Source: Taenia hydatigena
Taxonomy: Eukaryota > Platyhelminthes > Cestoda > Cyclophyllidea > Taeniidae
Assembly: GCA_036345935.2 (NCBI GenBank)
Contig: JADWOT020000001.1
Coordinates: 35,129,636 to 35,193,635 of the forward strand
Length of the DNA: 64,000 bases
Direction of reading: 5' to 3'
Part shown: one piece after another, positions 23,117-31,223 of the stretch
Layout: each line of letters opens with the position of its first letter
Numbering within the stretch: position 1 is the stretch's first letter
The notes under the pieces: generated by a model
Database searches by the model: none
What the model was told of the DNA's origin: nothing
Seen by the model: the letters and a program-made list of their open reading frames with translations, nothing else
Position numbers and translations under genes: made by a program

Positions 23117-23350
23117 TAGGCCTACTGCGTCGACTTGTCACGTAGATGTCCTCATTCTCATACCATTTCAACATTTTAGATCCACGCATTCGATTAGGCT
23201 GCCGTTTGAGCCGACAATTCTGGAATAGACATTGTACTTGGCGACAACTCACAAGTTAATTTAATCCCAATTCGTACCTGGGAAGTTTTATTCTGGTGAG
23301 CGGTTCCAGTTTTAGTCACGAACCTTTCAACCGAAATGGATGTGAGTTGT
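23117..23350 (+). repeat. Repeat family C, copy 1
   Basis: Matches the reverse complement of 61960-62165, in the hinge of inverted repeat P3. Anchors are 'ctgcgtcgact', 'gtcacgtagatg', 'ttaatttaatc' and 'agttttattctggtgagc'. It begins about 200 bases beyond inverted repeat P1. Confidence 0.65.
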
Positions 23351-24500
23351 GGTAGGGCTGGGTAGATGGTTGCGGAATGTAAGGTGGATTTGTTGATGAA
23401 TGGAGCAGAATCGCGTACGCTCGGGATGCTACTGGGAGTAGTGAGGTGGTTGTGAGGCGGTCTTCTTCGGCAATAAGTCAGAAGTGTTGAATACGAGGTT
23501 GGAGGGGATTTGCTGAATGAGTGAACTGACGGTGGATGGAGGGTTTGGTGGAGCGAAAATTAGTAACACTGTGACCTTTTCCCTCAGGACGGTGGTAGGA
23601 TTCTCAATTTCTTCTGATGGTTTTGCATTTAGCAGTTTACTCCTCCAACGGATTGTGCATGCTCATGAATGTCGTTTATTTGGGTTGATTGGAGGAGTTG
23701 GAATGCTAGAGCTTCTTCTGTGGTGGAGGGCGATGCTGCTATTGAGGGCAGGAAAGTCGATTTGGAGCTAGGGTGGTGGTGGAGTGAACAATGTGGGTTG
23801 AGTGGACGTCTCGGAACTGCTGAAGTTGATTCCTTCACCATGACTTAAGGGATGGTGATGCTGCATTTCAGGAACTACAGAGCGTTCCTTGTAATTAATA
23901 GATTTTATTAGAATGATTTCACATTTAAGTTTCTTTTCGGCCATTACGGTCTCTTCCTCTCCCACCTGTTCTTCATTAGGCTGGAGCTGAATTTGGAACG
24001 TTTGTCATCGAGACCGCAGGTCAATCCGCTGAATGCCTGTAAACTACTTCTCTTAATCATTTGAGAGCACTAGCGACGGTGCCAATATCATCATTAGCAA
24101 ACGCAAAAGCAAGAGGTTTGACGTCTCCTACTCATCTTCTTTGCTACTGCAATTTTTATTATTAGAAGCCTTTCTTTATTCTTGGTCTCTATGTGCCGGT
24201 GTGCAAGTGACTGGGTAGAGGTGGTGAAGTGAAGCACGCCTCTCCTTAATAAGTGGCTAAGAGGGAGGGAAAGAAGGGAAGAGGAGACAGGGGCGGCATG
24301 GGAGGTGGAGTTGATGGCCTTCCAATCCTTTCGGTCTCGAAAGTGTGACACATCTGGCATGGCGCCTGAAACTGCACTTGAAACAGAATGTGGAATTAGT
24401 CGCGATTCCGATTAGTATCACCTCAGTTAGTACCTTTAGCACAATGGCCCACATGAGGAGTAACTTAACTCGTGATTGAATGCATTGCATCTCAGTACTT
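23351..24500. other. No gene confirmed
   Basis: The plus strand is G-rich from 23330 to 23780. Near 24118-24160, a plus-strand frame reads RLLLIFFATAIFII, which resembles the core of a signal peptide. It could be a decayed first exon for the fibronectin-III fragment that follows, but no ATG or clean donor was seen. Confidence 0.25.
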
Positions 24501-24506
24501 GATTAA

Positions 24507-24523
24507 ATGATGATGATGATGAT
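24507..24523. repeat. Short (ATG)n microsatellite
   Basis: Five consecutive ATG units in the plus strand. Confidence 0.8.
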
Positions 24524-24642
24524 CGCCGGTAGGTAGACTACGTGGCATGAAAGGTTGACAGAGAAGTTTGCCCGGGGTTGCTGGCATGGCCCAGAGGCCA
24601 GCCCACGCGACTAGAGCAACATGGCCACCCAAGTCAGGGTAG

Positions 24643-24928
24643 TCGAAACCGACAGTCAAAAAAAAAACAAAGTTTTACGCACTCGTTCCTCAATGCGTGT
24701 GTTTAAACTGGAACACCTCACCTGGACCCGACGCGTGTATTAATGTCTACTTTATTGTCCACACATTTGACACTGAGGTGTGGAAGCAGCTTTATCTCCC
24801 GCTGACGACGAGTTTCACCTCTTATAATCTAAAGCCAAATCAAACCACTTCTGTCGCCGCTTGTACACGCATTGATGGGAGAGACGACAGAGAGCACCTT
24901 GGTGCCTACACCAGCCTTGGAGGGGGAT
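24643..24928 (+). pseudogene. Fibronectin-III-like exon, EG95/45W oncosphere-antigen type (putative)
   Basis: The frame reads KKKTKFYALVPQ, then CLNWNTS (the FN3 B-strand Trp) and INVYFIV. After VWKQLYLPL comes TTSFTSYNLKPNQT, which matches the FN3 'LxPxT' turn. Order and spacing resemble the single FN3 domain of taeniid host-protective antigens, which are small, surface-associated and made of a signal-peptide exon, an FN3 exon and a hydrophobic C-terminal exon. A possible start is the AG at 24641-24642. The end lacks a normal GT donor: GGATAAG occurs where a GTAAG would fit, and the frame stops there. It therefore looks like a pseudogene or a diverged member. A ten-A run at 24658-24667 lies inside the frame. 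Family assignment is by remembered pattern only. Confidence 0.45.
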
Positions 24929-25213
24929 AAGTCCTCTTTGCTCATTTTTGCTGAAAGCTGAACCACTGCTACTGCTTAGGACTAACCAGATCCGCTAGAA
25001 TCAATTCTGCGATGCTGCCAATGCATTATTACCACTGCTACTAATTAAAGTTTGCAGACTCATTAGTAGTAGTACTGCCTGGTACTAAAGAAATTACTGC
25101 CGACAGTTGGACGGATGCTCCTCAATGTGATCAGTTATCAGGTAGTTGACGCATAGAATTTGATAATAATTATTGTTATTATAATGGGGCGAATTTATGG
25201 TTGTATGGGATAG

Positions 25214-25359
25214 GGGAGAAGAAAGCGTCTTTCACGAGTGGAAGAAGCTCCTCAACGACCAGCAGACCTGGCCAGACTTCTGCTGCAGTAACCACGACTG
25301 GCGGTGCTGCTTTAATCATTGTAACTCTACTAGCTTTCAGGGCTGCCATGCTTTCGTGA
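25214..25359 (+). pseudogene. Ser/Thr-rich exon with C-terminal hydrophobic anchor, likely partner of the FN3 exon
   Basis: Starting after TAG at 25211-25213, the frame reads GEKKASFTSG, a Ser/Thr-rich stretch, then GGAALIIVTLLAF and ends AAMLS-stop. This is a membrane or GPI-type tail. In EG95/45W-family antigens the last exon likewise begins with a GKK-like phrase, is Ser/Thr-rich and ends in a hydrophobic segment. The phase fits: one base from the FN3 exon plus GG gives Gly. The intron would be about 290 bases. The acceptor's pyrimidine tract is weak. Confidence 0.4.
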
Positions 25360-26812
25360 CTTTTCTCATGGGTCCGTACAAGCATGCAACGCTTATACTT
25401 CCACTAAAGAGTGCAACTGCTGCAAACAAATGTTAAATGGCGACGAACTAAAGATGTTAGCATTTGCATTTGTCTTCATCGACACTGAGAGGAGTTTACC
25501 CCTGTAAGGTAGGCAATCGGAAATCACTGAACTGCAATGATACTTATCGTAGGAGGGAATGAAAGACAACGTTGTAATGCTGGGTGTGCTCTCAAATCCT
25601 CAGTGAGGGGCGATGCTGTTTCGAGCTGCACATCTAGCCACAAACCATACATTTGTCAGGTAGTTGCCTAGTCAGTCAAATCATTACCACGCCTTACTGA
25701 AACCTCATCAAAGAATCTTACCAGTTTAGAAGGTTTGCAAGCTCTTGGTAACTACTCCTACCCGTATAAATCCAGGTGGGAATATCGAATATGGAATATG
25801 CGGTCCCGCCCATGCCTGAATGACCCACGATTTGGCACAAAGCAATTGTCTCGTGTACTATCTTCTGAGTGTGGTAAGTCGTGTAAAGAGAGGTCAGATT
25901 ACTACCAACGCCTGACGAAATGGCCAGCGAATGAAAGCTTGCCTATCGTGTACAGACGTCTCTGTGTGCGGTATTGTTGCCTGTTCAAGTCAGGTGCATC
26001 AAAATCTTAAATTTCATCAGCCATGCACCGTGTGTGTGTGTGTGTGCACGCCAGATAGGCGGGCGGATGAGAACAAAGAGGAGTGGGGATGGGTAACTTG
26101 GCAAGCACTTATTGTCTATGAGGCAGTGCATGTTGTAGAGGTTGAGTGATATGTTATCATAATAGACTTACAATTACATGCGCAAATACCTTTCCTCTCT
26201 TCCTTCCGCCTTCCTTGTGGCCGAGAGGGACGTTAGACGGATGGCGACTGAACGACCTTGAGACTAGCCAATGTCATTCTTCAATGGCCACTTGCCTCCA
26301 GAAGAGGTTGAGCTGTTATCGAAAACGAGCTTTAAAATTTTAAAAACTTCTTAAAGGACGAACATAACCGAAGTTATTCAAAAGCAAAAAATATGCAAAA
26401 TGCAGTGCACAAGGCAGAACAAAAAGATTTTGAAAATTTTTTATAAGAAGAGCACGCATGATATTGTGCAATTAAAAATAGCTGTAGATTACTTCTGCAA
26501 CCAGATGACGCAGCAGTAATACCAACTAGGGGTCAAAATCAGTTCAAGAACAAATTGCGCATCAGAAAGCGGCGAACAGATAAATTCCTATGACAAACCA
26601 CTTTGAGTCACTCAAACAATGCACAAAGTTGGCCTGCGCTTCTCACTGTACAAATCTCAGGAACAATAGAGGTTTTAATGCCTAGATCGAATATATAGAC
26701 AATTCAACGCCAATTCCTTTTCGAATAAAACAGCAAGAAGACAGTTTGGAACACGCGTTTTTGTATGGACAAAGTGGAGGAATAAGGAAGTTGAAAGAGG
26801 TCGTTCCCATCT
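25360..26812. other. No gene recognised
   Basis: Contains a (TG)n run at 26030-26046 and AT-rich sequence at 26340-26480. Open frames up to 91 codons lack support. Confidence 0.35.
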
Positions 26813-27261
26813 CGCGTATTCAATGTTCAATCGCCTTTCCATTAGGTGTGTATCCACACCAAAGGTCTTCAGGACGCTCTGCAATAAAGAGAGGAAGGGA
26901 GAGAAAAGAGAAAAACACACCCTTATAACAGCAACGACACCATAAATAGAAGCGTTCCTTTGTTTGCTGTACTTCCGAACCATCTTGGCCTGATCGTGCG
27001 TAGCTGCCTCTACAAAGGCAAAATCGCGATGACCTCTGGAGGGCTTTTAAGGCATCTTCACCTTGATGGAGCTGCCACCTCGCTCTGACTGGCCTGAAGG
27101 GCAACATTTCACACCAAAATGACTCGACCTTGTTCTTCCTCCTTCTTCATCGCCTTTTTTTGTGACCACGACTGAGGGCTTTCAACAGGCAGTGTTGCGG
27201 AGACCACTACGTCAGCTGGCTTCCGGACGAGTGGAAACTCCTCAGTCTCTACCTGCTTCAC
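26813..27261 (-). pseudogene. RBM19/Mrd1-like C-terminal RRM, unprocessed pseudogene
   Basis: RBM19/Mrd1 proteins carry five or six RNA-recognition motifs and act in early ribosomal RNA processing in the nucleolus. On the minus strand, an exon from 27261 to 26981 follows a clean acceptor (GCACAG). It encodes a basic-acidic linker (KKAMKKEEEQGR), then an RNP2-like strand VILV-stop-NVALQ, a damaged segment, and the RNP1 motif RDFAFVEA with HDQAKM. A 102-base intron (26980-26879, ending TTATTGCAG) joins in phase 0 to SVLKTFGVDTHLMERRLNIEYA. That matches the alpha-2/beta-4 end of the last RRM (RBM19 has ...THLYGRRLVLEWA). Defects are a TGA at 27111-27109, a TAA at 27049-27047, and a frameshift with loss of about seven codons between SQSEV and SSIKVKMP. 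The retained intron shows DNA duplication rather than retroposition. Confidence 0.7.
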
Positions 27262-28191
27262 CTGTGCGCTAGGGTTAAAGAGAAGGGAAAGGAAAAAAAG
27301 GGGGAAAGAATGAGGTCAAGGGAATGACATAAAAGAGAAGAAAAACAAACAAATCTGTATTCAGTAAAGTAAAGTATTGCAAATGTTGTGATTGGGTAAG
27401 TTCTAACGTAGATAACAAAACAGTAAAACAGGGAGATAACCTCCTTACGACGTTTTTTCATCAGAATAAACAAAACCTAGCACAGACTTTGGGAAGGTGA
27501 GGTAATTAAAGCAGTGATTCGGTCGATGCAAAACAATGAACTGGTCATCTGGTCAAGGAAATAATGCAATACAAAGCCCACATTTCATCTTGGGTAAAGC
27601 GGTCATTTAGCCAACTGCCAACTGCCAGCCAGTCAGCAAACGATCCAAGGAGCACGATGAATTGGGCTTCTAACGCGCACAAAAGTGGCAGTTGGGTAGG
27701 ATTTCACCTACTTAGCATCTGTGGGAGATTTCACATTGCAGTAGATGTAGATACATGTCAGCCATTTCATCATCTCCATACCTTTCGACATTTTAGTGCT
27801 GAAGGTCCTTAAAATCTTGACACAGAAGTCTCCAGCCTCTTTATTTTTTGTCAATGGCATTACCTTTTTTATTCGCAAAGATGTTGACCTCTTCTGGGCT
27901 GTGTACCCTGCCAATTCGCACTTTGGCGTCTCTAACTATTAATATTATATCATAAATTCGACAAGAGGCTCAAAAGATCAGTCTAGAAGCCAAGCTTGGA
28001 CAAATACAAAAGACGACTTCGAGTAACACCACATTCTCTCAGCCACCATTGTATGCCATGGTGGTTCAGAATGAGAGGGGGGAAGCAATGACCTCACGAA
28101 GTGGCGTCTATGCACCGACACTTTTCTGTCCACACTATGTGATGCATGCAAATCAACAATTCGCACGCATTCGGTAAGTTCTTCTTGCATC
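27262..28191. other. No gene confirmed
   Basis: Flanks the RRM pseudogene. Upstream RBM19 exons (earlier RRMs) were looked for on the minus strand and not found. A small minus-strand frame at 27931-27864, bounded by AG and GT, is noted only as a possibility. Confidence 0.35.
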
Positions 28192-28628
28192 ATGATGAAC
28201 TACCAGTCCGAGAGACACGCAACGTAAGTAAGTAAAGTCAACCTCTGCGAGGAAACGAGCATCAACCAGCTACCATATTTGCTACAAGTTCCGGTCTCTT
28301 CACAGGTTTATGGCTGAGGCTGGTGCCATTTTGGGAGGTACATTGAAGCTTGATGAGCAACGTTATGCCACAAGTGAAGGAAAGGTAACTTAGACAAAGA
28401 ACACGATGGGAGGGCCAGAGATTACAGAGAGCCCGGATTAGGCAGCGTCAACATGATGGGTAGTAAAGGGGAGCCGACCTGTGGATTTGCGGATCCTTTA
28501 TCAACATTTAGATAGGGTGCAAGTGATGAGTGGAAGGACGTTCCTTGCCAGCAGTTGCTGTTGCTGCTGCCATCTGCTTCTGCATCACCTTTGACGTCCA
28601 CTGCCTCCTGCGCTGCCCAAATCGAGAG
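28192..28628 (+). CDS. Possible three-exon gene fragment, function unknown
   Basis: Three blocks join in frame at good splice signals. Exon a (28192-28223) begins MMNYQSERHA and ends at AAC with donor GTAAGTAAG. Exon b (28306-28384) follows CTCTTCACAG and encodes FMAEAGAILGG, then LKLDEQRYATSEGK, ending at donor GTAACT. Exon c (28516-28628) follows GATAG and encodes GASDEWKDVPCQQLLLLLPS, ending at donor GTAGGC. Introns are 82 and 131 bases. The a-b junction restores a codon (AC+G) and b-c is phase 0. No domain is recognised and the gene would continue beyond exon c, where I could not follow it. Chance agreement is possible, since the exons are short. Confidence 0.3.
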
Positions 28629-28679
28629 GTAGGCCCATTCAAGTCAATAATTGGTGCATAATGTTTGTCAGCAGTCAGT

Positions 28680-28865
28680 ATTTCTTAACACTGACATTGG
28701 GTCTCTCGTTACAGTGTAACAAAGTGGCCACATTAGTGTTGACTTCCAGGTACACCAGATCCTCCTTCAACGATGTCTTCGTATCCTCTGCTTCACTCTT
28801 GCCTTTCTCATGGGCAGCAATCTCGTTCGTGTTTGTTGCCACCTCTAGTGAATATTTACAGAAAG
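28680..28865. repeat. Diverged block shared with 54270-54432
   Basis: The minus strand here matches the plus strand at 54270-54432 over about 160 bases, starting at 'ctagaggnngcaacac' and continuing with 'gaacgag'. Both strands stay open for a stretch. Differences fall on all codon positions without a wobble pattern, so I do not call it coding. Confidence 0.45.
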
Positions 28866-29139
28866 AAAATTGTCTTTGTTCGTCCCTTGCATTAAACCTG
28901 TCAAGTAAAGGACGGAGCGCAGGTTGTTAAATTCAAAGCGGAATTAGGAATACAACCGGAGTTGCTGGTTGAAAGGATCAATGGACGGGATGGTTTGTTA
29001 AAGTAGTTAGGGAGAGAGGATGTGGCAATCGTCGCTACGAAGAGGACAGTTTCTCTTCAGGTGGGTGAGTGAATAGTCCTCCCAGTTGGACAAAATGCGG
29101 TCAGGGGTTAGCAGTGCTGAAAAGTTTGTCGCTATCTGA

Positions 29140-29400
29140 TTTCATGAATGTCTTGAATGCTGGAGGCGATCACACACTCCACTCGCCATTACCTCTCCCA
29201 TTTGATGCATTAGTGGTCTACCCGTGACCCAACCTATGCCTTACCTCTAACAGCGAGCGTGACCCATTTGGCCTGTTGGCCCGTTTACTTGTGTCATCAT
29301 TGTCAACCTCGGCATGAGGACATCTCTACAGACATTTGTACTTGCAATTAGCAGATACCACATCTCCCTCGTTAACCAGCGGACTAGTAGTTCGTGATTG
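29140..29400. repeat. Fragments related to families E and P2 arms
   Basis: About 29145-29215 resembles 41440-41510 ('gaatgctggag' and 'ccatttgatg'-type phrases). About 29315-29400 resembles 55120-55200 ('tacttgcaatta', 'ccctc(c/g)ttgact/aacc'). Confidence 0.35.
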
Positions 29401-29559
29401 TGGCTACAGGTACTGCCACCATGCGTCACTTCTTACTCACTAATCATCATGAAAACCATCTATTTTAATGTCATCATCTTTTACCCGATTCCGCTCAAGT
29501 GGGTGGCAAAAGTTAGGACTTGTTGTGGATAAAGCTATATTTAAACAAAACTACCATGT

Positions 29560-29760
29560 TATAACTCAAAGAAATGAAGTGAAGAGAAGGCGGATTTACC
29601 AAAGTCCCCCACCACTCCTTTGAACTTTGAGTTGGCATTTTGCCACTTGATCCATTCGCTGACGTTGACAAATCGGAAGCCATTTCGGCACATCGGCACA
29701 TTTGCACTACATATGCTTGACGAAGTAGTCCTTAATGTTGGACGAGAAGCTGTCTGCTCT
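29560..29760 (-). repeat. Repeat family B copy
   Basis: Reverse complement resembles 52740-52880 closely. Both read MQM.RCAEMAS in one frame, followed by SA/LANA-type sequence. The junction 'catatgtagtgcaaatg' here is the site that is expanded into an AT microsatellite at 30469. Confidence 0.55.
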
Positions 29761-30280
29761 AAATCCACTCGTTTTGGGTAAACAAAAGCTGCAAATTGAA
29801 ATGATGGAGGAATGATCCTTTGTGGTCAGAAGGCGTAAACAAATCAGCAAATCCATAAAAATGTGTGACAGGGTCGACTTTCATTCTCTTAGAAAGGGCA
29901 GAGTGAGAGCGATCAACGAGCAGACTTTATTTGCACTGACGTAGCCCAGTAGACCAATTGTTATCACAAAAGAATCCGGACAGTTTTATTTGCCTTTCAA
30001 TGCCATTTTCACAGACACAGGACACACAGGTCAGGATGATAACTTTTGACAAACATTCAACAGGAAATGTTGGTCATGCACTAGATCCGACCCGAATTAC
30101 TGAGGTCACCACGTGAAAGAGATGCAGGCATGTAAGCGCCTCCTGTTTCGTGACTAGGCAGTTGTCAATTGTGACAGAGGTCGTACATGGTGGTACCACA
30201 TCCCAGTAATGATGACTCAGAACGAACTAGATTCTCATAGGGATAAATGATTGTAGGGTGGGTAAAACTGCCTTGATTTC
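29760..30280. other. No gene recognised
   Basis: No conserved frame or repeat match was seen. Confidence 0.35.
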
Positions 30281-30465
30281 CTTGTTATGAGCGGACTGAG
30301 AGCAAAAAGCGAGAGCTCTTCATTGGTGGCACAATAAACAGAGCAGAGCGACGAGAGTTGCGCTGATTCAAAAAGTACTCTTCTCCACCGTGGGCAGATG
30401 ACGACGGTTCCGTGGCTTGGAGCGTGTTCGTCGAACGCTTCTCGTCTAACATTGAGGACTGCTTA

Positions 30466-30506
<41 letters not shown>

Positions 30507-30740
30507 CAGATGCGCCGATGTAATGAAGCGCCTGACGAACTGTCTCTTTCGCCAAATAATGCGGCAGTTAATCTGGTCGTTATAATCGGCGGAGAAGCGT
30601 GCGTTTCAGTGAATCTTTTACCCCGCGATAGCATCCGCCCTTCTGTGAGCGTGCATTATTCTCACCACTTAACCTCGTTCATGTCATCAATGATGAAGAA
30701 TGTCCTCTGCCCGCACTCAACCCACTGGTTTGGAAGGAGT
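30280..30740 (+). repeat. Repeat family B copy containing an AT microsatellite
   Basis: One of the fullest B copies. It starts near 'agctcttcattggtgg', passes through 'gtgttcgtcgaacgcttctcgtctaac', and after the microsatellite continues with 'gatgcgccgatg' and 'aatcggcggag'. Confidence 0.6.
30469..30504. repeat. (AT)18 microsatellite
   Basis: An uninterrupted 36-base AT run inside the B copy. Other B copies have only CATATG or unrelated short sequence at this place. Confidence 0.95.
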
Positions 30741-31057
30741 AAAGTTAAACCAGAAACCAATCACGAATGCTGGTTGGCCAGCTATTTATCGAGCTCGCTT
30801 CCTAGTCAATCCTCTTTCTGACTGCAATACCGGCGTAAAGCAGTTTGAAAGGTGTGTCAATCGTTAACAACATGCTGTGGAAGGTTGGATATCGCTTAAA
30901 GGATCCTACAGACGAAATACAGGATTTATCGACAAATAAGAGCTGAGAATCGAGACAGAGTCTCTACACATCAGTGATACCATCGTGGGCATTAAGTTAC
31001 AGCAGCCTCCACGTGCTCTTCACTGACATGCAAGATGTCCACCGGAAATGCCCTCAG

Positions 31058-31223
31058 ATGTTTCTGTGTTACTTTTACTCTTGGTGACCCGTTGGCGTCC
31101 AAATTTTCAAAAATGAACCGACTAGAAGAAGGAATCGATGCCATTGATTGGAATCAGGAAGGCGCGACATTATGGGTTCTCGCAATCCCAGCGAACTTCA
31201 AGTCTTCCGACAATCGCTCACAG
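31058..31223 (+). CDS. Possible single exon of a RIC1-like WD-repeat protein
   Basis: RIC1 is the large subunit of the RIC1-RGP1 exchange factor for Rab6 at the Golgi, with N-terminal WD repeats. Between CCCTCAG and CACAG-GTCAAG, the frame reads CFCVTFTLGDP, then EEGIDAIDWNQEGATLWVLA. The pattern Ile-x-x-Ile-x-Trp-x-x-Glu-Gly-x-x-Leu-Trp-Val after a TLG phrase fits the RIC1 WD region (KINSMSWGAEGYHLWVI in vertebrates). Any WD-repeat protein could give part of this. No neighbouring RIC1 exon was found, so it is either an isolated duplicated exon or a piece of a gene with long introns. Confidence 0.35.

Noticed and set aside
23330..23970. Long Pro/Ser/His-rich minus-strand frames
   Set aside because: They follow from a strand-biased G-rich stretch and change frame repeatedly; low-complexity composition explains them.
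24525..24668. GC-rich block ending in ten As as a SINE or retroposed small RNA
   Set aside because: No target-site duplication or Pol III boxes were seen, and the A run fits inside the FN3-like reading frame.
25160..25190. AT-rich near-palindrome as a regulatory element
   Set aside because: A TAATAATTATTGTTATTAT-type stretch is expected by chance in AT-rich DNA and has no partner.
27864..27931. 68-base minus-strand exon reading AKVRIGRVHSPEEV
   Set aside because: AG and GT ends are present but it is too short, with no neighbour in phase and no recognisable family.
28680..28865. Coding exon (Lys/Glu-rich on the minus strand) conserved at 54.3 kb
   Set aside because: Substitutions between the copies fall on all codon positions and the 54 kb copy stops, so protein conservation is not supported.
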